Source of the DNA: Aliivibrio finisterrensis_A
GTDB taxonomy: Bacteria; Pseudomonadota; Gammaproteobacteria; Enterobacterales; Vibrionaceae
Direction: 5' to 3' (one strand)
Assembly: GCF_004167675.1 (NCBI RefSeq)
Contig: NZ_SEZQ01000011.1
DNA length: 64,000 nucleotides
Part shown: piece by piece, positions 1-8,817 of the stretch
How positions within the stretch are numbered: the first letter of the stretch is position 1
Layout of the letters: each line of letters opens with the position of its first letter
Notes under the pieces: generated by a model
What the model saw: only the letters and a program-made list of their open reading frames with translations
Told to the model about the DNA's origin: nothing
Databases searched by the model: none
Made by a program: the position numbers and the translations under genes

Positions 1-866
1 TATTGCTTGCCAAGCCACACTTGAACTGCAGTGCTGAACTGGTCAATTTCTAGTTCGCTCAGAGTTTCACCTTGCAGACGGCGCGTTAGCATCGAATCCA
101 GTGTCGCTTCACTTGGCACTGCAGCGTAGCGAACCACTTCAATACCGTGGTCAGCAGCGCGACAGCCGTGTGCACTAAAGTGTTCTAGGCGTCGCTCTAG
201 CGAAGTCAGTAGATCGTTAAAGCGTGTAATTTCAACATCCGCAGCTTCACCTAACAGGGTCATATATTCGGCAAAGCCATCCAATTCAATCTTGAACGTA
301 CGGTCTGGACGCCAGCTTGGCGCAACTTCGACATCAAAACTGTCATCTTCGGCAATGGCTTTGTGGTATTCCAGTGAATGAATTGGGTCATCAGTGGTGC
401 CGGCCATCACAACATTCATCTGTTTCATGATGCCGCGAGCTGAGAATTCTGGTGTTGCCAGTAACTCATTACACTCGTGCCAAATTTGATCCGCTGTTTC
501 AGGGCCAAACAATTTGCCAGTAATACCAAATGGACGACGTAGCTCAAGATGCGACCAATGGTACAGTGGGTTACCCAATGTTTGCGGAACTGTTTTTGCC
601 CATGCTTGGAACTTTTCGTAATCTGACGCTTTGCTACCTGTGATCAACGCTTCAGGTACGCCGGCCGAACGCATACCACGCCACTTGTAATGATCGCCTT
701 CTAACCAGATCTTAGTCAGATTTTCGAACTGACGGTTCTCAGCCACTTCTTTTGGGTTTAAATGGCAGTGGTAATCGTAGATCGGCATCGCTTTGGCGTA
801 ATCATGGTATAGCTCGCGAGCGATATCGTTAGATAGTAAGAAATCTTCACACAAAAAACTTTTCAT
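1..866 (-). CDS. uxaC: Glucuronate (uronate) isomerase UxaC, partial at the window edge
   Basis: Uronate isomerase converts D-glucuronate to D-fructuronate (and galacturonate to tagaturonate) in the cytoplasm. I translated this frame by hand. It opens MKSFLCEDFLLSND and has the metal-binding YDYHCHLNP motif (HxH) near residue 30, followed by KWRGMR and FNDLLTSLERRLEHFSAHGC stretches typical of the family. The start ATG at 864-866 begins the family-typical N-terminus. About 288 codons are visible; the family is about 470 residues, so the C-terminal third or more lies to the left of the window. It lies 111 bp downstream of uxuB on the same strand, so the two probably share a transcript. The identification is firm; the end is simply cut by the window. 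Confidence 0.93.
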   Translation of the reverse strand, partial: MKSFLCEDFLLSNDIARELYHDYAKAMPIYDYHCHLNPKEVAENRQFENLTKIWLEGDHYKWRGMRSAGVPEALITGSKASDYEKFQAWAKTVPQTLGNPLYHWSHLELRRPFGITGKLFGPETADQIWHECNELLATPEFSARGIMKQMNVVMAGTTDDPIHSLEYHKAIAEDDSFDVEVAPSWRPDRTFKIELDGFAEYMTLLGEAADVEITRFNDLLTSLERRLEHFSAHGCRAADHGIEVVRYAAVPSEATLDSMLTRRLQGETLSELEIDQFSTAVQVWLGKQ

Positions 867-977
867 TTTTTACTCCGTAAGTGCCGGCCGTGCCCACACC
901 AAAAAATTTTCAACAATAGTTACAACAGCAATATTTAAAGCAAGAAGCCCTCACATTAGAGAGCATCATTTAATCGA

Positions 978-2441
978 TTAAAGAGAGGCGACGGCTGTGC
1001 GCGCACCTTTATCTAGAATCAATTGGTAAGCATCAGTCACTGCGCTCACGAAGATTTCATTTTTGATAAGATCTGTACCGAAAATTGCTTCGATTGAAAG
1101 CAGCGCTTTCACCGCAGAAGCGTTCAAACCATGTTCTTCGTAAATGGCTTGGAACTGCTCAACCATTGGGTCGCGTACATCAATTGCTTCGCCTTGCTCA
1201 GTAAGAGCGCCGACGTAACGCATCCAGCCGGCAATGCCCATTGCCAGCCATTTAAAATCTGTACCTTGCGCTAGATGATGACGTAACGATCCACCCATAC
1301 GTTGCGGGATCTTCTGGCTGCCATCCATCGCGATTTGCCATGTTTGGTGTTTTAGACTTGGGTTGGTGAAGCGCTCAATCAGCAGCGTTGCGTACGCTTC
1401 TAAGTCAGTCCCTTCCGGCATAGTCAGTGTTGGCGCTTGCGCTTTCATCATCATGTCGAACGCCGCTTTACGATAATCATCGTTAGTCATTGTGTCAGAG
1501 ATGTGCGCATAGCCGCCTAGGTAACCTAGGTAAGCAAGGAATGAGTGACTGCCATTTAGCATGCGCAGTTTCATTTCTTCAAACGGTACCACGTCACTTA
1601 CAAATTCTGCGCCAGCAACGTTCCAATCTGGACGACCTGCAACAAAGTTGTCTTCAATAACCCATTGGCGGAAGGGTTCACATGCGATACCACATAGGTC
1701 TTGAACGCCCACTAGTTCAGCAATTTCAGTCAAGGTTTCTTCTGTTGCGGCTGGAACAATACGATCGACCATGGTGCATGGGAAAGTAACATTTGCTTCA
1801 ATCCATGATGCCAATTCAGCGTCAACAAGATTAGCGAAATCTAACACTGCCGCGCGTGCTACGTGACCGTTCTCTTGTACGTTATCGCAAGACATAACTG
1901 TAAATGGCTTAATGTCTTTTTCACGACGTTGGCGTAATGCTTCAACGATGTAACCGATCGCTGAACTTGGATCTTGTGGGTTAGCCAAATCCGCAATGAT
2001 GAGGCCATTGTTTTTATCTAAACGACCTGTTGCTGGGTCAGCGCAGTACCCTTTCTCTGTGATGGTCATCGAAACGATCCCCACTTGCTCTTCGGTCATC
2101 TTCGCCAATACAGCGGCTTTGCCATCTAGAGTTGGATGCAGCGATTCAGTCACTGATGCGATCAGTTTAACGTCGGTCGCTTCTGCCCCCTTCTCTGCCA
2201 CTGTGTAGAGATGGTCTTGCGCGCGAAGTTGCTCAATCAGATCTTCGCCACCAAATAGGTTTACTTCACAAATGCCCCAATCACTGTTGGTTTTCTCTAG
2301 CATTTCATTAGTGAATAGCGCTTGGTGTGCACGGTGGAATGCACCAAAACCAAGGTGAACGATGCGTGTTTTTAGGTTTGAGCGAACGAAAGTTGGACAA
2401 ATTACTTGTGTATTCAGGTTGGTATTTTCGATTGTTTTCAT
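978..2441 (-). CDS. uxuB: Fructuronate reductase (D-mannonate oxidoreductase) UxuB
   Basis: NAD-dependent reduction of D-fructuronate to D-mannonate, the step after UxaC. The 487-residue product has the length of UxuB and the long-chain mannitol dehydrogenase layout: N-terminal Rossmann part with VHLGFGAFHRAHQA near residue 30, and the C-terminal catalytic stretch KLRMLNGSHSFLAYLG carrying the conserved Lys, Asn and His. YeiQ/MtlD relatives are the alternative, but the neighbours uxaC and uxuA make UxuB the better call. The start ATG at 2441 is preceded by an AAGGAT-like ribosome site. It is the first gene of the leftward arm, and the palindromes at 2571 and 2679 lie directly upstream. Confidence 0.9.
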   Translation of the reverse strand: MKTIENTNLNTQVICPTFVRSNLKTRIVHLGFGAFHRAHQALFTNEMLEKTNSDWGICEVNLFGGEDLIEQLRAQDHLYTVAEKGAEATDVKLIASVTESLHPTLDGKAAVLAKMTEEQVGIVSMTITEKGYCADPATGRLDKNNGLIIADLANPQDPSSAIGYIVEALRQRREKDIKPFTVMSCDNVQENGHVARAAVLDFANLVDAELASWIEANVTFPCTMVDRIVPAATEETLTEIAELVGVQDLCGIACEPFRQWVIEDNFVAGRPDWNVAGAEFVSDVVPFEEMKLRMLNGSHSFLAYLGYLGGYAHISDTMTNDDYRKAAFDMMMKAQAPTLTMPEGTDLEAYATLLIERFTNPSLKHQTWQIAMDGSQKIPQRMGGSLRHHLAQGTDFKWLAMGIAGWMRYVGALTEQGEAIDVRDPMVEQFQAIYEEHGLNASAVKALLSIEAIFGTDLIKNEIFVSAVTDAYQLILDKGARTAVASL

Positions 2442-2570
2442 TATTTATCCTTGGCTTCATCATAGATACCCTATGAAGCGAACATATAGGCCAGAAACTA
2501 TTAATTAAATTAATAAACGAGATTGAGTGACTCCCACTTCGAGAGCAAAACGAAATTCAGCCACTAACAA

Positions 2571-2584
2571 ATTGGTAAACCAAT
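2571..2584. promoter_or_regulatory. Candidate UxuR/ExuR-type operator 1
   Basis: The sequence ATTGGTAAACCAAT is a near-perfect palindrome. It fits the TTGGTnnACCAA core known for GntR-family hexuronate regulators (UxuR/ExuR) of gammaproteobacteria. It lies about 130 bp upstream of the uxuB start. No UxuR gene is in the window, so the regulator assignment is inferred. Confidence 0.6.
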
Positions 2585-2678
2585 AATTTTTTAGCGATCA
2601 TACAAACATCCATTAACTCGCACCGCCAAGGCATTATATTAACTAAATAAAATTAATCTGTGACATAAGCAGCATTAA

Positions 2679-2692
2679 ATTGGATAACCAAT
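2679..2692. promoter_or_regulatory. Candidate UxuR/ExuR-type operator 2
   Basis: ATTGGATAACCAAT repeats the ATTGGnnnnCCAAT pattern of operator 1, 108 bp away. The two half sites are the same as in operator 1; only the centre differs. The repetition in a divergent hexuronate promoter region supports a real regulatory site. Confidence 0.55.
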
Positions 2693-2996
2693 AAAGGTTT
2701 TTACGCCGAAAATACTCAAAAACCCATCAAGGAGCGATTAAAAACCAAAAAGACCTCAACCAATCAATGATAAAGGGCGCTACACACCGCTATCATTCGT
2801 AGCTGATTTGCTAAAAAAAGTTAACAATCTACCTGTATCATACACATAGATTGGAGAAAAAGGCGTTTTTGAATATAAATCAGTCAATCACAATTTAATT
2901 ATAACCACTTGAAAACAAACAACTAAATCAAATACCACACCTATCGCTAATCCAAATATCTGTGTACGTCTTAGAACTAAATCACAAAATACTTCA

Positions 2997-3006
2997 TGGT
3001 TTACCA
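2997..3006. promoter_or_regulatory. Candidate UxuR/ExuR-type operator 3 (weaker)
   Basis: TGGTTTACCA is a shorter version of the same palindrome, 119 bp upstream of the uxuA start. The outer bases match less well than in the other two copies. Confidence 0.4.
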
Positions 3007-3124
3007 AAAACTATAATTATTGCAACAAAGGTCAACCAATTTGATCTATGCAATTGATTCTTTTCCATTGAGCGATAAAAATACCTCCATCACTACTAAA
3101 ACAGAAAAAGAAACAGAGGAAATT

Positions 3125-4309
3125 ATGGAACAAACGTGGAGATGGTACGGCGACTCAGATGCAGTCACTCTATCTGATATTAAACAAGCAGGTGCAACTG
3201 GCATAGTTACTGCTCTTCATCATATTTCTAATGGTCAAGTATGGTCCGTTACTGAGATTTTGAAGCGTAAAGAAATCATCGAAAATATGGGTATGAACTG
3301 GTCTGTAGTAGAAAGTATCCCAGTTCACGAAGAGATTAAAACTCGTACTGGTAACTACGCTCAATGGATTGAAAACTACAAACAAAGCATTATCAATTTG
3401 GCTGAGTGTGGAATCGATACGGTTTGTTATAACTTTATGCCAGTGCTTGATTGGACTCGTACTGATTTAGCATTTGAATTACCTGATGGCTCTCGAGCTC
3501 TGCGTTTTGATCAAGTTCAGTTTGCTGCATTCGACCTTTATATTCTGTGTCGTGAAGAAGCGAAAGAAGAATATTCTCAGGCTGAACAAGAAGAAGCGCG
3601 TTTATGTTTCGAGTCTATGACTTCTGCTGAAATTGATGCTCTAACAAGTAACATTATTGCGGGCCTAGCAGGTTCAGAAGAGTCTTACACCCTTGACGAT
3701 TTCAAACACCAACTAGCTCGTTATGCAGATATCAGTAAAGATAAGCTACGTGAACATATGGCACTTTTCTTAGGCGAATTGATCCCTGTTTGTGAACAAT
3801 ATGGCTTACGACTAGCAGTACACCCTGACGATCCACCACGTCCTTTGTTTGGTCTACCTCGCATTGTTTCGACAATCGAAGATATGGATTGGTTAGTTGA
3901 AAATGTTCCAAGTCAAATGAATGGCTTCACAATGTGTACTGGTTCTTACGGCGTTCGCGAAGATAATGACCTAGTTGGAATGATCAATAAACACGCAGAT
4001 CGCATTTACTTCACTCACTTACGTTCTACTCAACGTGATGAAACTAACCCGTTATCGTTCCACGAAGCAGCTCACTTAGAAGGTGATGTTGATATGTATG
4101 GCGTTGTTTCTGCACTACTCGCAGAAGAACAGAAACGCCAAGAATTGGGCGATACCCGTAAAATCCCAATGCGTCCGGATCATGGTCACCAAATGTTGGA
4201 CGACCTAAAGAAAAAGAACATGAACGGCTATTCTGCGATTGGACGCTTGAAAGGTCTCGCGGAAGTTCGCGGAATGGAAGCAGCACTAAAACGTGCTTTC
4301 TTTAGTTAA
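3125..4309 (+). CDS. uxuA: Mannonate dehydratase UxuA
   Basis: Dehydrates D-mannonate to 2-keto-3-deoxy-gluconate (KDG), the last specific step of glucuronate catabolism. The protein from the ATG at 3125 has 394 residues, the length of the E. coli enzyme, and opens with the family-typical MEQTWRWYG and GATGIVTALHHISNGQVW. Metal-site stretches are visible: AVHPDDPPRP, HLRST and RPDHGHQMLDD near the C-terminus. The frame is open back to 3020, but that extension has no family counterpart, and an AGAGGAAATT ribosome site precedes 3125. It is the first gene of the rightward arm. The KDG it makes would go to KdgK and Eda, encoded at 61-62.6 kb. Confidence 0.95.
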   Translation: MEQTWRWYGDSDAVTLSDIKQAGATGIVTALHHISNGQVWSVTEILKRKEIIENMGMNWSVVESIPVHEEIKTRTGNYAQWIENYKQSIINLAECGIDTVCYNFMPVLDWTRTDLAFELPDGSRALRFDQVQFAAFDLYILCREEAKEEYSQAEQEEARLCFESMTSAEIDALTSNIIAGLAGSEESYTLDDFKHQLARYADISKDKLREHMALFLGELIPVCEQYGLRLAVHPDDPPRPLFGLPRIVSTIEDMDWLVENVPSQMNGFTMCTGSYGVREDNDLVGMINKHADRIYFTHLRSTQRDETNPLSFHEAAHLEGDVDMYGVVSALLAEEQKRQELGDTRKIPMRPDHGHQMLDDLKKKNMNGYSAIGRLKGLAEVRGMEAALKRAFFS

Positions 4310-4363
4310 ATAGCTTAAAGGTGGTCGGAATTGGTCTGGCTACCTAAATATGGAAGTTTAATT

Positions 4364-5815
4364 ATGAGTACAATAACGGCTACACCGCAACAAAGGTCAT
4401 GGCTCTGGAACTTTTTTAATAAAGTTGATTCGAGTAACCCGAATAAGAAATTATGTTTAAAAAATAAAATTGGATATATGTTCGGTGACATCGGTAATAA
4501 CATGTCATTTGCTTTATCTTCTACATTTTTCATGGCGTTTTATGTAGATGTTATCGGCGTATCCGCAGCAGCTGTGGGGGTTTTATTCCTTGTTGCTCGT
4601 ATCTGGGATGGCTGTAATGATCCAATCATGGGGACAATCTCAGAGCGCGCATACATCAAGAAAAACGATCCAAAAGCAGATAAGTATCGACCTTACCTAT
4701 TAAAAGGGACGTTCATGCTTGCAGCAGCAGCAGTATTAATGTTCTTGGTTCCAGATTCACTAGAATCAATGAACGCTAAAATTGCTTGGATGTCAGCTAC
4801 ATACATCATTTGGGGTATGTGCTATACATTCGTTAACATTCCTTATGGGTCACTTGCCTCTTCAATGACACAAGATGCGGCAGAGGGTTTAGCACTTTCT
4901 AACTTCCGTGTATTTGGTGCGATTTTAGCTGGCACGATCATCAAAACTGCATTACCAATTGCTTTCGTTATCTTTGCTGACGATATGAAAACGGCGTACC
5001 TAGTTGGTGCGGTTGCTTGTAGTATTTTAGGCATCACCTCTCACGCACTAGCGTTCTTGAATACTAAAGAGAACATCAAACCAGAACCACAACCAATGAC
5101 CCCGTTTAAAGATCAGATTCGCTCTATCTTTACTAACCGTCTTCTAATCGCAGCAGCAATGGCTGGTCTTGTTTCACTGACAGCACTTTACGGTATTGGT
5201 GGCGTTCTACTGTTCTACATCCGTAGTAACCTAGACAACGCGATGGAAATCCTTGCTTACACAGGTTTTATTGACTTGACAGTAATGGCATTGATTATGA
5301 AATTCAGCCCTAAACTCGTTGATAAGTACGGCAACCGTCTTCTTATCCTATGGTGTTGTGCTGGCTCTCTAATCTTCTGTACGGCTGGTTACTTCCTAGT
5401 ATCTACTCCAATGCAATATCTAACGTTCTACTGTATAGAAAAAATATTCAGCATGTTCAGTGTCGGTGTGATGTGGGCACTAGTTGCTGACTGTATCGAA
5501 TACAACCATTACAAAACTGGTAAGCGTGAAGCTGGTGTTATCTACTCTGCTTACTCTCTGTCTCGTAAACTAGCAGGTGCTCTAGCTGGTCTAGTGGGTG
5601 GTATTGGTGTGACTCTAGTAGGTTACAACGCGACTCTAGCAACTCAAACACTTGAAACGCAACAAGGCTTACACGCTATCGTGTTCTTAATGCCAGCAGT
5701 TGCAGCAGGTTTGATGTGGTTAATCTTCAAGTTCATTTGGAACCTAACTCCTGAAAAACGTGAAGAAATGGTTAGACACAACCAAGCTATGATGAAATTA
5801 GGCGACAAAGGCTAA
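4364..5815 (+). CDS. GPH-family sugar/glycoside:cation symporter (UidB/MelB-like)
   Basis: A 483-residue integral membrane protein with about 12 hydrophobic segments. Its N-terminal stretch KIGYMFGDIGNNMSFALSS matches the start of glycoside-pentoside-hexuronide symporters, followed by RIWDGCNDPIMG and DKYRPYLL, the conserved loop after helix 2. It should import a sugar or glycoside with a cation across the inner membrane. Placement after uxuA and before an OprD-like porin resembles the uidB-uidC arrangement, so a glucuronide or related hexuronide is the likely substrate (inference). I chose the ATG at 4364, with a TGGAAG ribosome site, over the in-frame TTG at 4331. It lies 54 bp after uxuA. 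Confidence 0.85.
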   Translation: MSTITATPQQRSWLWNFFNKVDSSNPNKKLCLKNKIGYMFGDIGNNMSFALSSTFFMAFYVDVIGVSAAAVGVLFLVARIWDGCNDPIMGTISERAYIKKNDPKADKYRPYLLKGTFMLAAAAVLMFLVPDSLESMNAKIAWMSATYIIWGMCYTFVNIPYGSLASSMTQDAAEGLALSNFRVFGAILAGTIIKTALPIAFVIFADDMKTAYLVGAVACSILGITSHALAFLNTKENIKPEPQPMTPFKDQIRSIFTNRLLIAAAMAGLVSLTALYGIGGVLLFYIRSNLDNAMEILAYTGFIDLTVMALIMKFSPKLVDKYGNRLLILWCCAGSLIFCTAGYFLVSTPMQYLTFYCIEKIFSMFSVGVMWALVADCIEYNHYKTGKREAGVIYSAYSLSRKLAGALAGLVGGIGVTLVGYNATLATQTLETQQGLHAIVFLMPAVAAGLMWLIFKFIWNLTPEKREEMVRHNQAMMKLGDKG

Positions 5816-5903
5816 TTTAAATAATCTGGAATAATAAAAACTCAGTAACCAAAATAATTACTAAAACAACAATCAAAATAATAATAATACAATAATCGTG
5901 ACC

Positions 5904-5933
5904 TGTTTAGCGGTCTAATTTGGCTGCTAAACA
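5904..5933. repeat. Inverted repeat between symporter and porin genes
   Basis: TGTTTAGC at 5904-5911 is repeated inverted as GCTAAACA at 5926-5933, with a 14-base loop. No T-run follows, so it is more likely an mRNA stem or operator than a terminator. The rest of 5816-5985 is AT-rich with nothing else recognised. Confidence 0.35.
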
Positions 5934-5985
5934 CTAATTAAAAATAAATCCCTATTAATTAGAAACAAACAAAAGGTTAATAAAA

Positions 5986-7314
5986 TTGAAAAGTATAATA
6001 GTAAATAAAGGAATATTAGCATCTGCTATTACTCTTATCTTAACAAATAGTGCTATTGCGTCTGAACCTGTCGGTGAACTTGATCAGTCTTTGACTCTCA
6101 AACTACATAATGAATTACGTGTAGCGGATCGCCCTAGTGCATGTGGTGATGGTGATTATGACAGTGATGGCAACCCAAATACCACACCAATTGATCGCAA
6201 CTGTAAATCCGCAGATGTGAAAGCATGGGTACAAGGCGCCATGCTAGATTATGAAACTGAAAATCTACTGCCATGGTTAGACGTTCAAGCATACGGTTAT
6301 ACAGTCCAAAAACTGTGGTCGCCATCTAGTGCAACGAGTCGTTTCTACTTAGATGAAAGTAGCGGTACTGCTGAATCGTTCTCATTGTTTGGCGGTTCTT
6401 TGAACTTCAAACCTACAGATAACGTAGAGCTGAAATTAGGTCGCTTTGGTGTAGATATGGGACACGGTACTATCGATCATGCTGTGCCACTCTTAGAATA
6501 CAGTTCAATTCGTACCATGCCTTACATGCGTGAAGGTGCGATGCTTCACTATTCACCAACTGAAAATTCACACTTCTATGGTGCGATTACTAACAGGTTC
6601 GGTGGTGGTTATTATACTGAAATGGTTGATGAAAGTGTTGCTAACGGTGATAAAAGCGAGAGGTACTTTTCTGCATACGTATATGACGAATCCATGAAGC
6701 ACTTTGGCCTTGGTATGAGCTATCAAGGTGATGTTTCTGTTCAGGCACAAATGAATACCGATTACGCGTGGATAAATAATGATAAATCCTTTATTAAACT
6801 AGATGGTCGTGCGTTCTATGGTAGTTTAATAGGGTATACCAAAGACGCTCAACCATTAGGTAAGGACGATTCTACTTATGTAGTTTCTGGTCAAATTACC
6901 TACGCAAAAGGCAACATGTTTGCTAATGCTGGTTTTGGTCAAGTTGGTTCTCGTATCGATGCGGGTGGTATCGATACAGATATCGGCTTCCCGTTTGATA
7001 TGTCAATCTCTCGCAACTACCAAAACACTACATCGTTCTCGACTGGTGCAGGTTACAACTTCAATGAAAACTGGATGGCTATGCTATCTCTAGTTAAGAC
7101 CGACGGTGATTTAAATTATCACGAAACGACTGAAGTTGACGGCGTTGGTGCAAACTTGGTTATCCAGCACAAGTTTACACAAGGTAGCTTGAAAGGCGTA
7201 TCTACTCAGTTAATTGTTAACAAAGCTATGGAAAAACGTACAGGTGTGGTTAACGAAGATCTTGATTACTATGATATTAACCTAGACATCAAATACACAT
7301 TTAACATTATGTAA
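5986..7314 (+). CDS. OprD-like outer membrane porin
   Basis: A 442-residue protein with an N-terminal signal peptide (ASAITLILTNSAIASEP, cleavage near residue 25) and an aromatic-rich, beta-strand-like body ending in YTFNIM. Stretches such as LKLGRFGVDMGH, LEYSSIRTMPYMREGAMLHYSP and FGLGMSYQGDV resemble the OprD (Opr) porin family, to which the glucuronide-associated UidC also belongs. It likely lets the cluster's substrate across the outer membrane. The start is a TTG preceded by an AAAAGG ribosome site; no ATG occurs before the signal peptide. Family assignment is by eye, so another specific porin family is possible. Confidence 0.65.
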   Translation: MKSIIVNKGILASAITLILTNSAIASEPVGELDQSLTLKLHNELRVADRPSACGDGDYDSDGNPNTTPIDRNCKSADVKAWVQGAMLDYETENLLPWLDVQAYGYTVQKLWSPSSATSRFYLDESSGTAESFSLFGGSLNFKPTDNVELKLGRFGVDMGHGTIDHAVPLLEYSSIRTMPYMREGAMLHYSPTENSHFYGAITNRFGGGYYTEMVDESVANGDKSERYFSAYVYDESMKHFGLGMSYQGDVSVQAQMNTDYAWINNDKSFIKLDGRAFYGSLIGYTKDAQPLGKDDSTYVVSGQITYAKGNMFANAGFGQVGSRIDAGGIDTDIGFPFDMSISRNYQNTTSFSTGAGYNFNENWMAMLSLVKTDGDLNYHETTEVDGVGANLVIQHKFTQGSLKGVSTQLIVNKAMEKRTGVVNEDLDYYDINLDIKYTFNIM

Positions 7315-7636
7315 TAATATACGATAGATATTATTTTAATTTAGACAAGTTAATATCGATTATTTTACAAAGTGGCAACTTTAAACACTTTTAAACTTAT
7401 AAAAACCATTTTATTTAAAGTTAAAAAATCAAATAAATAAATAATTGTCTGTATTAATGTACTCAAAAGACAATTGAGAACTCCAGTTGCAAAGCATTGT
7501 ATTTATATTTAAAACAACGCCTTACAATTGATAAAATATTGACTAACTTCACTGTTTAATAATAAGCATTGAATTATTATTTATTATATAAATTAAATTA
7601 TAAAACAATATATCAAATAAATTACTGAGGTATTAT
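7315..7636. other. AT-rich intergenic region before the oxidoreductase genes
   Basis: This 322-bp gap is very AT-rich. The only structure I see is AATTGTCT at 7443-7450 mirrored by AGACAATT at 7468-7475, with no T-run. A promoter for the downstream four-gene group could lie here, but I cannot point to one. No coding frame is convincing. Confidence 0.4.
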
Positions 7637-8815
7637 ATGACTGTTCGCGTAGGCATTATTGGCATTGGACAACAAGGTTCGATGTATTCTTCTGTTGTAG
7701 CTCACGGCAAACTAATGGGTAATGACATCGGCACTGTTGAAGGCATGGAATTAGGCGCGGTATGTGATATTAGCCCTGAGCGTAAAACATGGGCAGCTGA
7801 AACAATTCCTAATGTTCCTTTCTTCACTGATTACATCGAAATGATGGACAGTGGTCTAGTTGATGCTGTGTTTGTAGTAGTTCCACACTACCTACACCCA
7901 GAAATGGCTATCGAAGCAATGAAGCGTAACCTTCACGTGCTTGTTGATAAGCCTGCAGGTGTTTACACCAAGCAAGTTAAAGAAATGAACGAATTCGCGG
8001 CAACTAAGCCTGAACTAAAATTCGCAATGATGTTCAACCAACGTATGAACCCTCTTTACATTAAGCTTAAAGAAATCATGGATTCAGGTGTTATTGGTGA
8101 AATTCGTCGTACAAACTGGATGATCACGACTTGGTGGCGCCCAGAGGGCTACTACCAAATGAGCGAATGGCGTGCAACTTGGGGCGGTGAAGGCGGTGGT
8201 GTTCTAATCAACCAAGCACCACACCAAATCGATTTGTGGCAGTGGCTATGTGGTATGCCGACCAAAGTACTAGCGAAAGCATCTTACGGAAGTCAACGTA
8301 ACATCGCGGTAGAAGATGATGTTACCGCACTTGTTGAATACGCGAACGGTGCGACAGGTTCATTCATCACTTGTGTTCACGACCTCATGGGTACTGACCG
8401 CTTTGAAATTCTTGGTGATAAGGGCAAGATTGTTGTTGATGGCAGCAAGAAAATTACGCTTAAAGTGCTTAACGAACCTGAGCAAGAAATCAGCAAAAAC
8501 CTATCATTTGATGACATGAAGCAGCTGTTCATGGGCGGTGGCATTGGTGACCGTGTTACTGAGAGCACTTTTGAATTTGATGACCAGTGGGGCATTCAAC
8601 ACAAAGATGTAATGAAGAACTTTGCAAGCGCTATCCTGAACGATACACCACTTGTCGCTCACGGTTCTGAAGGCATCAATGCATTAAGCATCACAAATGC
8701 AATGCACCTATCTAGCTGGTTGGGTGAAGAAGTTTCACTACCAATCGATGAAGACCTATATTTCGCCAAACTTCAAGAGAAGATTGACGAAGAAACAGCT
8801 AAGAAGGCGAACTAA
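7637..8815 (+). CDS. Gfo/Idh/MocA family NAD(P)-dependent sugar oxidoreductase (pair 1)
   Basis: A 392-residue oxidoreductase. The N-terminal Rossmann motif GIIGIGQQG begins near residue 7. The catalytic lysine motif appears as DKPAG near residue 115 and the C-terminal family motif as EGGGVLINQAPHQIDLWQW near residue 190. These are hallmarks of Gfo/Idh/MocA enzymes that oxidise a ring hydroxyl of a sugar or cyclitol. The EGGGxxxNQxPHxxDLWQW form resembles what I remember of enzymes that oxidise the C3 hydroxyl of glycosides (DgpA type). It is followed after 2 bp by a TIM-barrel isomerase gene, so the two probably act in sequence on one substrate. Which hydroxyl and which sugar are not readable from sequence. 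IolG-like inositol dehydrogenase is an alternative. Confidence 0.85.
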   Translation: MTVRVGIIGIGQQGSMYSSVVAHGKLMGNDIGTVEGMELGAVCDISPERKTWAAETIPNVPFFTDYIEMMDSGLVDAVFVVVPHYLHPEMAIEAMKRNLHVLVDKPAGVYTKQVKEMNEFAATKPELKFAMMFNQRMNPLYIKLKEIMDSGVIGEIRRTNWMITTWWRPEGYYQMSEWRATWGGEGGGVLINQAPHQIDLWQWLCGMPTKVLAKASYGSQRNIAVEDDVTALVEYANGATGSFITCVHDLMGTDRFEILGDKGKIVVDGSKKITLKVLNEPEQEISKNLSFDDMKQLFMGGGIGDRVTESTFEFDDQWGIQHKDVMKNFASAILNDTPLVAHGSEGINALSITNAMHLSSWLGEEVSLPIDEDLYFAKLQEKIDEETAKKAN

Positions 8816-8817
8816 TC

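Larger units (their letters stand above)
2442..3124. promoter_or_regulatory. Divergent control region between uxuB and uxuA
   Basis: About 680 bp of AT-rich DNA separates the divergent uxuB and uxuA starts. I see no convincing gene here. An open frame runs upstream of uxuA from 3020, but the conserved UxuA N-terminus begins only at 3125, so 3020-3124 is treated as leader. The region holds the three palindromes listed separately. It is long enough to contain promoters for both arms, but I cannot place a -35/-10 pair with confidence. Confidence 0.6.

Noticed and set aside
1996..2208. Plus-strand frame inside uxuB
   Set aside because: It is a shadow of the strongly supported minus-strand gene, with no ribosome site and no recognisable protein.
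2656..2980. CRP sites (TGTGA...TCACA) upstream of uxuA
   Set aside because: Only isolated half sites were found; spacing between them does not fit the CRP consensus.
3020..3124. N-terminal extension of UxuA in the same frame
   Set aside because: The extra 35 codons match nothing in the family, and a good ribosome site and the conserved N-terminus begin at 3125.
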